From positions 1-64,000 of IMG/VR virus record IMGVR_UViG_3300025853_000041: DNA of 64,000 nucleotides, one strand, 5' to 3'. Numbering within the stretch: position 1 is the first letter of the stretch; each line of letters starts with the position of its first letter. A model generated the notes under the pieces. The model saw nothing but the letters and a program-made list of their open reading frames with translations, had not been told where the DNA came from and searched no databases. Below are positions 14,230-20,311 of the stretch, one piece after another. Source of the DNA: a virus. Made by a program: the position numbers and the translations under genes.

Positions 14230-14367
14230 TTATGGAGTGCATAGTAAGACTTTCGGCTTACATATCATCTCCTGTTTAAACTTTTCTTTCTTACTTTTAA
14301 GGCTGTAACTCAGACTTTCTGCTGAGCTACACCCTGTAAGTAATACAAGCACTAACAAATACTTCAT
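14230..14367 (-). CDS. Mini-lipoprotein, 45 aa (outer spanin-like)
   Basis: From the ATG at 14367 the frame reads MKYLLVLVLLTGCSS then a polar, basic tail. LLTGC is a good lipobox, so the mature protein would be a lipoprotein of about 33 residues. This size and layout fit the outer spanin subunits used by phages of Gram-negative hosts to fuse membranes at lysis. Its start overlaps the stop of the 48-aa gene (ATGA). Confidence 0.55.
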   Translation of the reverse strand: MKYLLVLVLLTGCSSAESLSYSLKSKKEKFKQEMICKPKVLLCTP

Positions 14368-14510
14368 CCCTGAGGTTCAAAGTATTGTCTATGCTTTGCC
14401 ATGGCTGTTACACCAAAAATGTTAGTAAAACCAGGCTTACAGCTTGGTACTCTCACCTTATCTTTTAATTCTTCTTTTAAATCCTGAAGAAATACTTTCT
14501 TTGGGCTCAT
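14364..14510 (-). CDS. Small hypothetical protein, 48 aa
   Basis: Starts MSPKKVFLQDLKEELKDKVR and ends YFEPQG. Soluble, no recognised family. The Cys in VPSCKPGF is the only one. It is coupled to the mini-lipoprotein downstream by ATGA. The tight spacing within this set of short frames supports real translation. Confidence 0.5.
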   Translation of the reverse strand: MSPKKVFLQDLKEELKDKVRVPSCKPGFTNIFGVTAMAKHRQYFEPQG

Positions 14511-14531
14511 AATACTGTTTTTAAATTAATA

Positions 14532-14681
14532 TTAGTTGTGAGGAATATAATAATATTCCATATCCATAGTTAACATTATAGTATGTCCTTCTTTAGCTGG
14601 GATTAATTCTACTTCTTCCCCTCTATTAGCTCGTTCAAGTTGTTCTGTCGATATTCTAAGCTTATTAGCAAACAAACCCAT
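14532..14681 (-). CDS. Small hypothetical protein, 49 aa
   Basis: Reads MGLFANKLRISTEQLERANR and ends in a tyrosine-rich strand (MDMEYYYIPHN). No family. It overlaps the preceding membrane peptide gene by 17 nt. Confidence 0.45.
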   Translation of the reverse strand: MGLFANKLRISTEQLERANRGEEVELIPAKEGHTIMLTMDMEYYYIPHN

Positions 14682-14763
14682 AAATCCACATTATTATTAA
14701 AACTATAATTAAAGCTATCATACCTGTCCTACCCTTGTCTTCAAATTTATCATATTCTTTCAT
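14665..14763 (-). CDS. 32-aa single-pass membrane peptide
   Basis: Begins MKEYDKFEDKGRTG, a charged cytoplasmic-type head, followed by a membrane helix MIALIIVLIIMWIYGFV and a Cys end. A type II membrane peptide with this layout could be an inner spanin-like or anti-holin-like partner of the small lysis or envelope genes nearby; this is inference. First gene after the terminator at 14813-14843. Confidence 0.5.
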   Translation of the reverse strand: MKEYDKFEDKGRTGMIALIIVLIIMWIYGFVC

Positions 14764-14812
14764 TGTCTTGATTCTTCTGTATTAAGACTAAAAAACAAAT
14801 TAGTCGGGTTAA

Positions 14813-14843
14813 ACAAAAATAGTAAGCTGAGTGTTAGCTTACT
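14813..14843 (-). terminator. Intrinsic terminator
   Basis: On the minus strand a perfect 8-bp hairpin (AGTAAGCT, 7-nt loop, AGCTTACT) is followed directly by ATTTTTGTTT. It would end transcripts coming from the structured stretch at 14844-15589. Confidence 0.75.
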
Positions 14844-15589
14844 GTTATATCCTTTTATTCAGGTTTCCCTAAAATACACACACCTACATTACTGCAGGTA
14901 GATATAATGTCCACAAGTTTCGATGCTTGCCATCTTTTACAAGTTGAGTCATAACTTTGCTTTCATACTAACTTCTCCTGGTAGAGATTCAAAGACTCCC
15001 ATCTTTTAGATAAATATTACTAACTTTGTTTACGAGTAGTCTTGAGAGACTATCTAGTATCTACATATAACCAATAGGTGCAGTAGAATAAGGACATTGT
15101 TATCAACAGGTCTCAATATGTTTTCTCTTGTTTAGTTTGTAAACTAAGCAGATAAGTCAAATAATGGAAGTCTTATTGAGTTGTATATCGTGCTACCTTT
15201 TGAGTAGTTTAGATATCAACTTCCATTTGCTTTCAGGTGTCAAACCTACTAACTTGCATAATGCTTTTCCTCAGTGCATTTCTGCAACCAAATACTTCAC
15301 ATAACATAATAACAGCTCTTTACAGACGACAATCTGTTTACACCATTACCTACTATATAATTTATTGGCATTTCTGCCTCAGCTCCTCATGACAAGAAGG
15401 AACATATTACACTTTTACTCTGTTGAGCCATTCCATGTAATACAATATATAATACCTTTCTGTGAAATGCAAATAAATTTACATCACAAGTAAAACTCTG
15501 TTAAGTTTTAAATTTTACCTGTTTTATACCATTGCTGGTTTATCCTTATGAGCTCGAAGGCAGCCCAATATCTTAAAATCGCTATTAAT
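14844..15589 (-). ncRNA. Candidate large structured non-coding RNA, about 750 nt
   Basis: No convincing gene; the longest ATG frame noticed is 24 codons (15297-15371) and most ATGs stop within 10 codons. Instead there is a dense series of inverted repeats: 15037-15052 (TAGTCT/AGACTA), 15132-15147 (TTAGTTT/AAACTAA), 15163-15171 with 15219-15227 (9 bp), 15254-15287 (TTGCA-AATGC nested), 15322-15337, 15367-15378, 15492-15509 and 15528-15539. Intrinsic terminators on the minus strand bound it on both sides. The orientation is inferred from the terminators. Large ornate phage RNAs such as GOLLD and ROOL are the obvious comparison; membership is untested. Confidence 0.45.
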
Positions 15590-15633
15590 ATAATAAAAAA
15601 CAGCATCTGAGTACCGATTAAACTCAGATGCTG
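15590..15633 (-). terminator. Strong intrinsic terminator
   Basis: A perfect 12-bp stem, CAGCATCTGAGT with ACTCAGATGCTG around a 9-nt loop, followed on the minus strand by TTTTTTATTATA. It ends the transcript of the 15.7-17 kb genes and isolates the structured stretch downstream. Confidence 0.88.
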
Positions 15634-15754
15634 TAACATAAGTAGGCTGTAAGTCACCATACTTTGACTGCAACTATCACACAGTCCATATTAATGTGAC
15701 CAGGTGTTGCACACCATTAAGAGCCTCAAGGAGAGAAGGGCTCAGTCACAATAA
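15634..15754 (-). other. Short spacer with two hairpins
   Basis: Between the 137-aa gene and the strong terminator lie GGTGT-TGC-ACACC (15703-15715) and GAGCC...GGCTC (15721-15743). No gene seen. They may stabilise the 3' end of the mRNA. Confidence 0.35.
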
Positions 15755-16168
15755 TTACTCTTGGATTTCTCCGAAGACAATAATCTCAATCTCTTGCCAA
15801 GTATAACAGTCTTTTAGAGGTAAGTTCATAGCCCTAATCTCTGCACTGTCCTGCTTAGCAACATCTCCTGCATAATGGTTATGGTAACAGTCTTCCTGAT
15901 ACATATTTATAACCTCATCAACTAAATCAAATAGAATAACATCAGGGTCTTCACCCTCTTCATAATATTCTACTTCAACAAATATCCAGTCATCTTCAGC
16001 ATCATTTGTGCTATCATAAATGACCTTAACACCACCATCAACTTGTTCTAATATGATTTCACAACAATTTTTATTGCTATGAATGTGGTGCTCTTCAGTT
16101 CTATTTATCCACGCTAATGTAAAAATAGAAGAACAAACTAATAATAAGATTATATAAAATTTTCTCAT
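15755..16168 (-). CDS. Secreted acidic protein, 137 aa
   Basis: An N-terminal hydrophobic signal (residues 1-20, MRKFYIILLLVCSSIFTLAW) precedes a mature part rich in Asp and Glu. It has a CC pair (NKNCCEIILEQ), a second Cys in EDCYHNHYAGD and a third in DCYTWQEIEI, so disulfides and export to the periplasm are likely. No family recognised. The following 25-aa frame and structured spacer separate it from the next gene upstream. Confidence 0.55.
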   Translation of the reverse strand: MRKFYIILLLVCSSIFTLAWINRTEEHHIHSNKNCCEIILEQVDGGVKVIYDSTNDAEDDWIFVEVEYYEEGEDPDVILFDLVDEVINMYQEDCYHNHYAGDVAKQDSAEIRAMNLPLKDCYTWQEIEIIVFGEIQE

Positions 16169-16191
16169 GATGATTTGGTTTTATATAGTGA

Positions 16192-16269
16192 CTACTTGTT
16201 ATCGTAGTCAACTATATCGTTAATACTAACTAAACTGCCTGTTGGAGTTAAATACAATACTCTTTTCAT
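16192..16269 (-). CDS. 25-aa micropeptide
   Basis: A short frame (MKRVLYLTPTGSLVSINDIV then DYDNK) with a strand-turn-strand look, placed 23 nt before the secreted-protein gene in the direction of transcription. Too short to assign. It is listed because the spacing and A-rich leader resemble its neighbours. Confidence 0.35.
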   Translation of the reverse strand: MKRVLYLTPTGSLVSINDIVDYDNK

Positions 16270-16654
16270 AACTTTAATTTAAAAGATTAATACTAAATTA
16301 AAAGCAAGATGGACACACAAACTATCTGTTCCTCAAACCTACCACAGGTTAATGAATGAGTTTTAGATGTGTAATCACAAATGGTTTTCAGTAACCTTGT
16401 GTGTCCTGGCTTTATCTTCGACAACCCTACATAACACTATTCCAAATGGTTAATAAGGATAGCAGAATATATGTTTCGACGCTTCTCTGAGCCTTTTCAG
16501 CCTTGATAACTTGCCTAATTAAATTGTGTACTGCGTTAACTCGTCTTATCAAGAGCCTTTAATATAGGTTACTGTCAATTCAGCTCAGCCTATAACCTTT
16601 GTACACAATAATATAATAAGTAGTTTGTCTTCTTACTTAGGAATACGTCGAATA
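16270..16654 (-). other. Structured non-coding stretch with possible pseudoknot
   Basis: No gene. Long perfect pairings are seen: GGACACACAA (16311-16320) with TTGTGTGTCC (16397-16406), AACCT/AGGTT at 16336-16350, CTTGATAA (16502-16509) with TTATCAAG (16546-16553), ATTGTGTAC (16523-16531) with GTACACAAT (16601-16609), and AGGTTA/TAACCT at 16566-16598. The third and fourth pairings cross, giving an H-type pseudoknot topology. The stretch could hold one or two small RNAs. Confidence 0.45.
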
Positions 16655-16888
16655 TCACGACCTTTCTGGTTCTCTAATTTCTAAATCTAACTGAAGATTT
16701 CCATTCATTAGATTGTGCTCTTCAATTATAAATAAGTTTTTATGCTTATTTAATATAGCCTCTTTCTCTTCTCTATAATAGACAATAACAGATACTGTAT
16801 AGTTATCTACTCTTTTACAAAAGAATCTTTCTACTAAACTATTAGTTATAAGATTCAATTGATTACTTAATGACATAGTATCTGACAT
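16655..16888 (-). CDS. Hypothetical protein, 77 aa
   Basis: Unrecognised. Reads as a small alpha/beta protein (NQLNLITNSLVERFFCKRVDN, YTVSVIVYYREEKEAI, LQLDLEIREPE). Starts 2 nt after the stop of the 56-aa gene, so the two are co-translated. Confidence 0.5.
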   Translation of the reverse strand: MSDTMSLSNQLNLITNSLVERFFCKRVDNYTVSVIVYYREEKEAILNKHKNLFIIEEHNLMNGNLQLDLEIREPERS

Positions 16889-16890
16889 AA

Positions 16891-17061
16891 CTATAATGTG
16901 TTATTTGTCTGATATTCTTTACCATTAATACTCCAAATCATAGAATATTCACCTTCATCATTAGCTCCTGATTGACCCACAAACTGTGGATTCATATCAA
17001 TAGCATATAACTCTCTTGGTGTGACTAGAGTTCTTTCTGGGGTAAGTTTTATATGTGACAT
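16891..17061 (-). CDS. Small hypothetical protein, 56 aa
   Basis: From the ATG at 17061: MSHIKLTPERTLVTPRELYA, then a polar middle and a beta-like end (YSMIWSINGKEYQTNN). It ends with TAG, showing that amber is a normal stop in this phage. No family recognised. Confidence 0.5.
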   Translation of the reverse strand: MSHIKLTPERTLVTPRELYAIDMNPQFVGQSGANDEGEYSMIWSINGKEYQTNNTL

Positions 17062-17279
17062 AGTTATAAGATTTAGCTATTAATTATTATGTTTGAATAG
17101 ATTTAGTTTATAGTAGAGGTAGAATATGTGGGTGAGAGGGCTGGTTAACCCACTCACACCACACATTACTAACTGCAATAATAAAAACTTAAACCAAATC
17201 ACTCAATTAAAGTTCAATTTAAAGCAAAGCACTAAGATGCACCAATGAATGATGCACCTTAATGACCTACCTAGCAAGC
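17062..17279. other. Intergenic spacer with repeats
   Basis: No gene. It contains an imperfect hairpin GTGGGTGAG...CTCACACCAC near 17128-17163 and an 8-bp direct repeat GATGCACC (17237-17244 and 17252-17259) just after the paralog gene. The hairpin may end or stabilise the paralog transcript. Confidence 0.35.
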
Positions 17280-17570
17280 TTAGTTAGCTCGCTTAGGATA
17301 TAGGTAGCTTAAAGTCGCTACTTGCTCTTCACCTTTATCATCGGTAAAAGGATACTCACTTTTAACAACGTCAAAAAGGTCAAGGTTTACATCACCACTA
17401 GTACCCTTAGCGTTCTCTTGGTCTGTAAACATATAGAAAGTGCGTCTTCCACCTTCTACCTCACCAAAGGCAGTCTTCACACCTTCAGTCTTACCAACTA
17501 ACTTGTTGGCGTAATTACCATTGACAGTCTTAGTACAAGACTCAATAGTCAAATTGATTACATTGCTCAT
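17280..17570 (-). CDS. Tandem paralog A, 96 aa, unknown function
   Basis: Shares over half of its residues with the gene at 17724-18008, including the identical core GGRRTFYMFTDQENAKG and the endings EYPFTDD and YLYPK. The pattern of short strands (VINLTIESCTKTVNGN, TLSYLYPK) suggests a compact beta protein. The family is not recognised. Codon use contains more G/C at third positions than the neighbours (for example in the AGC, CTC and GAC codons), which suggests high expression or recent gain. It has its own leader with the repeat at 17640-17660. Confidence 0.6.
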   Translation of the reverse strand: MSNVINLTIESCTKTVNGNYANKLVGKTEGVKTAFGEVEGGRRTFYMFTDQENAKGTSGDVNLDLFDVVKSEYPFTDDKGEEQVATLSYLYPKRAN

Positions 17571-17639
17571 AGCTGTAAAAAATTAAATCACTACTTCTAC
17601 CTAATTAAAATATATAATTAGTATAAATAAAAATAGCAA

Positions 17640-17660
17640 GAATTAGTTAGGGTCTTGAGT
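17640..17660 (-). repeat. Upstream repeat of paralog A
   Basis: On the plus strand GAATTAGTTAGGGT-c-TTGAGT, 70 nt upstream of the paralog A start. The same sequence with one difference occurs at 18055-18075 before paralog B, and a weaker copy at 18347-18370 before the 44-aa gene. It probably marks a shared promoter or regulator site. Confidence 0.55.
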
Positions 17661-17714
17661 AGAGTTAGGTACTAAAGGTGTAGGACACACCATTGCTGAT
17701 GTGTCCTTGCCTTG

Positions 17715-17745
17715 CCTATACCCTTAGGCTTTCTTCGGGTATAGG
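17715..17745 (-). other. Hairpin over the 3' end of paralog B
   Basis: CCTATACCC pairs with GGGTATAGG (9 bp). The hairpin includes the last codons and stop of the gene. No U tract follows, so a role in mRNA stability is more likely than termination. Confidence 0.5.
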
Positions 17746-18008
17746 TATGTCAGTGTTGCAACCTGTTCTGCACCTTGGTCATCAGTGAATGGATATTCCC
17801 TTTTGATTTGGTCAAACTGACTAAGGTCAACTTCTGCTGACAAGCCTTTTGCATTCTCTTGGTCAGTGAACATGTAGAAGGTTCTGCGTCCACCTTCAGT
17901 AGTACCAAAGGCTGTTGTTACAGAGTTACCTTTGCCGATTAACTTGTTCATAAAGTTGTCGTTAACTGTTTTCACTGATTTGTCGATAGTAAGAGTGATT
18001 TTGCTCAT
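17724..18008 (-). CDS. Tandem paralog B, 94 aa, unknown function
   Basis: Sister of the 17280-17570 product. The start is fixed by the matching MSKITLTIDKSVKTVNDN end. Identical core GGRRTFYMFTDQENAKG, with substitutions mainly on the flanks, so both copies look functional. The product is small, soluble and acidic. The leader carries the repeat at 18055-18075 and the 3' end folds as a hairpin. Position next to the strand switch, separate leaders and codon use fit a strongly expressed early protein, for instance an ssDNA- or host-protein-binding factor; this is inference. Confidence 0.6.
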   Translation of the reverse strand: MSKITLTIDKSVKTVNDNFMNKLIGKGNSVTTAFGTTEGGRRTFYMFTDQENAKGLSAEVDLSQFDQIKREYPFTDDQGAEQVATLTYLYPKKA

Positions 18009-18054
18009 AATGTAATGTATTAATGTTTAAGGACTATCATTAGGTCAAGTCCAG

Positions 18055-18075
18055 GAATTAGTTAGGGTATTGAGT
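18055..18075 (-). repeat. Upstream repeat of paralog B
   Basis: GAATTAGTTAGGGT-a-TTGAGT on the plus strand, about 47 nt upstream of the paralog B start codon. It matches the copy at 17640-17660 at 20 of 21 positions. Confidence 0.55.
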
Positions 18076-18095
18076 TAAGCTTGTTCACAAGAGTT

Positions 18096-18120
18096 ATCCC
18101 TTGGCGTTATACCAAGGGAT
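18096..18120. other. Strong hairpin after the 44-aa gene
   Basis: ATCCCTTGG pairs with CCAAGGGAT around a 7-nt loop. It follows the 44-aa gene on the minus strand by 15 nt. No U tract on that strand, so it may protect the 3' end of that message or only weakly terminate. Confidence 0.5.
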
Positions 18121-18134
18121 TTCTCCTGTTTGTT

Positions 18135-18269
18135 TCAGTTTGGAAACATGTAGCTCTTTGGCTTGTCTGTTAGTCCAAAGGTTAGCATCACAGCCTGCTC
18201 CTTGTTGTTCATGTCAAGGATTGCTTGGCACTGTGCCTGTCTGTCAAGAGAGATAGTTCTTAGTCTCAT
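18135..18269 (-). CDS. Small protein, 44 aa
   Basis: ATG at 18269 gives MRLRTISLDRQAQCQAILDM and a tail ending KPKSYMFPN. Unrecognised. It shares with the paralogs a leader containing a repeat-like copy (18347-18370), a G/C-richer codon choice and a 3' hairpin, so it probably belongs to the same early group. Confidence 0.5.
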   Translation of the reverse strand: MRLRTISLDRQAQCQAILDMNNKEQAVMLTFGLTDKPKSYMFPN

Positions 18270-18346
18270 GGTAGATAGTATGTATTAATTATGCTCCCCA
18301 GAAATGATTTCGGTTTGAATTTGGACAGGGGGGAGTTTCTCTGCCA

Positions 18347-18370
18347 GAAATTAGTGGGGGTTTTACTCAA
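18347..18370 (-). repeat. Degenerate third copy of the upstream repeat
   Basis: GAAATTAGTGGGGGTTTTAC then TCAA resembles the element before the two paralogs, with several changes. It is about 80 nt upstream of the 44-aa gene. The surrounding stretch 18270-18455 has no gene and is unusually rich in G/C runs for this genome. Confidence 0.35.
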
Positions 18371-18439
18371 GGTGGTTCACATTCTCACAAATCATCAAAA
18401 AATTTCCTACCTAAAAAAATTTTTCCCAAAAAATTATAG

Positions 18440-18461
18440 CCTAACCTAACCTAACTTAACC
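18440..18461. repeat. Short CCTAA tandem repeat
   Basis: Four near-identical 5-nt units (CCTAA, CCTAA, CCTAA, CTTAA followed by CC). They overlap the last codons of the 52-aa gene beside the strand switch. Similar TTAGG cores occur in the upstream repeats nearby, so they may be protein-binding sites. Confidence 0.4.
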
Positions 18462-18614
18462 AAAGACCAGTAGGAAGATGTATAGCCACATACCTATAAA
18501 GTAGATAAAAGAACATATAGCTAACAGTCTTGGCATGTACATATAGTGTATGGGTACTGTTGCACCTAATAGATACATGATTGTGCCTAAGATTTTAACT
18601 AAGATTTTGGACAT
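18456..18614 (-). CDS. Small membrane protein, 52 aa, probably leaderless
   Basis: Two hydrophobic helices (ILVKILGTIMYLLGATV and LLAICSFIYFIGMWLYIFLLVFG). I place the start at the ATG at 18614 and not at 18662, because a -7 element TATATTTG lies at 18620-18627 on the same strand, leaving 5 nt before the ATG. No family recognised. It is the first minus-strand gene at the divergence. Confidence 0.55.
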   Translation of the reverse strand: MSKILVKILGTIMYLLGATVPIHYMYMPRLLAICSFIYFIGMWLYIFLLVFG

Positions 18615-18619
18615 AGCAC

Positions 18620-18627
18620 CAAATATA
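18620..18627 (-). promoter_or_regulatory. Bacteroidota -7 element, minus strand
   Basis: TATATTTG matches the TAnnTTTG consensus read by the primary sigma factor of Bacteroidota. It is 5 nt before the ATG at 18614. It is one of the few such elements found in the left block. Confidence 0.55.
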
Positions 18628-18733
18628 CATATATGTATTAATAAAACCTGAAAAAAGTACACATATGTATAAAAAATCAGTCATTACTATACATATTTAT
18701 ACCCTAATGCATTATATATCATACATTTTCACT
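18628..18733. other. Divergent intergenic region
   Basis: An AT-rich spacer separating the minus and plus blocks. It contains ACACATATGTAT, a short palindrome (ACATATGT) near 18660, and TAATGCATTA (18708-18717), another perfect palindrome. A replication start or a regulator site would fit here, but no iteron array is visible. Confidence 0.35.
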
Positions 18734-18741
18734 ATCTTTGT
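18734..18741 (+). promoter_or_regulatory. -7 element for the first plus-strand gene
   Basis: TATCTTTG fits TAnnTTTG. The ATG at 18765 is 23 nt downstream, leaving a short leader. No clear -33 TTG was found. Confidence 0.55.
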
Positions 18742-18764
18742 GGCTTAAACAATAAAGAAAAACT

Positions 18765-18983
18765 ATGGATTTAACTAAAAAAAGAATTTCTCCCTTTTGG
18801 AATGCAGTGATAGGGTCTGTGATTATGGTGACCTCAGCATTACTTTTAGCAGAGTCATCAGTTATTAATACTGTGATTGTTTTTGAAGGTGTGCTTTTTG
18901 GTATTAAGATAGGAGATGACTTAATGAAGTCCTATACTATACAGAAGAAAGAGGATGTTAAAGAGAAAAAATTGGGTTACTAG
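18765..18983 (+). CDS. Small membrane protein, 72 aa
   Basis: Basic start (MDLTKKRISPFWNAV), then two hydrophobic helices (IGSVIMVTSALLLAESSV and VIVFEGVLFGIKIG) and a charged tail KKEDVKEKKLGY. Unrecognised. First gene of the plus block with its own promoter. It ends with TAG. Confidence 0.6.
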   Translation: MDLTKKRISPFWNAVIGSVIMVTSALLLAESSVINTVIVFEGVLFGIKIGDDLMKSYTIQKKEDVKEKKLGY

Positions 18984-19222
18984 TACTTGACAAAGAAAGA
19001 AAAGAACCAAAAGAAAGAAACTTGTGTATAGCTTTCCTATTATTATAAGTTTAGAAGTTTGTAGCAAGTCTTTCTGAAGTGTCTCGAAAGAAACTTGAGG
19101 CAAAGTTATAAGAAATTTTTCACATGTGCAAGTATCTGGCTATATTATTTTTTTATAGGTTTATACAAATACTATAAAGAAAATCTATAACCTTTTTAAT
19201 TGCATGTTATTCAACGATTAAC
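18984..19222 (+). other. Intergenic region before the fibre genes
   Basis: About 240 nt without a gene. It holds an imperfect hairpin at 19065-19097 (CAAGT-TTTC/GAAA-ACTTG), a repeated GAAAGAAACTTG (19012-19023 and 19086-19097), and at 19200-19202 a TTG that is 20 nt before the -7 element at 19223. Confidence 0.4.
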
Positions 19223-19230
19223 TATATTTG
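19223..19230 (+). promoter_or_regulatory. Promoter of the fibre operon (-33 TTG, -7 TATATTTG)
   Basis: TATATTTGC is a full match to the Bacteroidota -7 consensus, with TTG at 19200-19202 and a 20-nt spacer. The ATG at 19235 begins 5 nt after the last G, so the mRNA is probably leaderless. Confidence 0.75.
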
Positions 19231-19234
19231 CAAA

Positions 19235-20311
19235 ATGGCAGGACCTAGACCAACAAAGAAATACTATCCGAGGAGAAATAAAACCAAGGAACATTTTCAA
19301 CAGACAGATACTAATACAATAGATATCGAGATTCTTAAGAATGCTCCACCAGTAGAAGCAGGAGGAGGAAGTTTTAACTCACCTACAACAACTAAAGGAG
19401 ACCTTATTGTAAGAGATGCTACCCAGGATGTTAGATTTCCTGTTGGTGCAGATGGAGCTGTATTGATTTCTGATTCTGCTGAACCTGAAGGATTGAGATG
19501 GGAGACAGGACTAGTACCTGATTATATAGAATTAGTACTTGGAGTTACTCAAAATGTTGGAGGAGTAAATGGTACACAACATCAGTTTACTTGGACAACT
19601 CAAAATCATATTGATACAGCAACTTTTAGTCACGATACTGTGACAAACAATCACCAAATAACTATAAATAAAACTGGTTGGTACACTATTCATCATAATT
19701 TCTTTGCTACACAAACAGGAGCTAACAGAACAGTACAGATGGGTAGATTATGGATAGATACTGTTTTAGACTTTAAATTTTTACCTACTACATATGGGCG
19801 TGGTGTAACTTTTGGTTTATATATTGGATATCAAGCTACATACAGAAAATTTCTTAATGCTGGAGAAGTTGTAGAAATAGGAGTTCAGGTTGCTGACCCA
19901 GATGCTACTTATGTAACTAATGCTAGTCCTAGTGCAACTTATGTACAAATTGTAGCTGACCCAGCTTCTTTAGCAGGACCTCAAGGTCTTCAAGGAGTTC
20001 CTGGTGCTGCTGGTGGAACTCCTGTTAGTGTTGCTGATACAGGTACAATTATAGATGTTGATGAATTATATGGAAGCATTTGTAATGCTGCCTCACCTAA
20101 TACAAATACTATCTTCACTTTGGGGACCACAGCAGACAATGGGTTTGCTAGAGTATTTATTGATACAACAGGAGTAGTAATATTTCCTTCTGTAACAGGT
20201 GCTACTCTAATATCAGGGCATGCTTTTGAGGCTGATTACATATATGAAATGTTTTTAGAGCATATTGGAACTACTACCTATTATAGTTTCGTTAAAAGAA
20301 ATCCTGCATAA
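19235..20311 (+). CDS. Tail-fibre-like protein with collagen-type and C1q/TNF-like region
   Basis: A 358-aa structural protein. The basic N-terminus (PRPTKKYYPRRNKTK) may dock to the virion. Around residue 60 is a GDLIVRDATQDVRFPVGADG segment typical of fibre stalks. Residues about 105-245 form a jelly-roll-like domain (GWYTIHHNFFATQTG, FLNAGEVVEIGVQV). Then GPQGLQGVPGAAGG gives three collagen Gly-X-Y units, which trimerise fibres, followed by a small C-terminal beta domain. It shares a stop/start base with the next fibre gene. A role in host attachment is inferred. Confidence 0.75.
   Translation: MAGPRPTKKYYPRRNKTKEHFQQTDTNTIDIEILKNAPPVEAGGGSFNSPTTTKGDLIVRDATQDVRFPVGADGAVLISDSAEPEGLRWETGLVPDYIELVLGVTQNVGGVNGTQHQFTWTTQNHIDTATFSHDTVTNNHQITINKTGWYTIHHNFFATQTGANRTVQMGRLWIDTVLDFKFLPTTYGRGVTFGLYIGYQATYRKFLNAGEVVEIGVQVADPDATYVTNASPSATYVQIVADPASLAGPQGLQGVPGAAGGTPVSVADTGTIIDVDELYGSICNAASPNTNTIFTLGTTADNGFARVFIDTTGVVIFPSVTGATLISGHAFEADYIYEMFLEHIGTTTYYSFVKRNPA

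Noticed and set aside
14813-14820. Minus-strand promoter TATTTTTG
   Set aside because: It is the U tract of a perfect hairpin at 14821-14843, so an intrinsic terminator explains it better; no -33 element at the right distance.
15297-15371. 24-aa frame inside the structured stretch
   Set aside because: No leader or coupling, and it crosses strong hairpins; chance frame is more likely.
18440-18461. Telomere-like repeat
   Set aside because: Only four short units inside a gene end; nothing suggests a linear hairpin telomere here.
18921-19103. 60-aa minus-strand frame with hydrophobic segments
   Set aside because: It lies partly over the plus-strand 72-aa gene, has no leader signals, and its hydrophobic content follows from A-rich plus-strand sequence.
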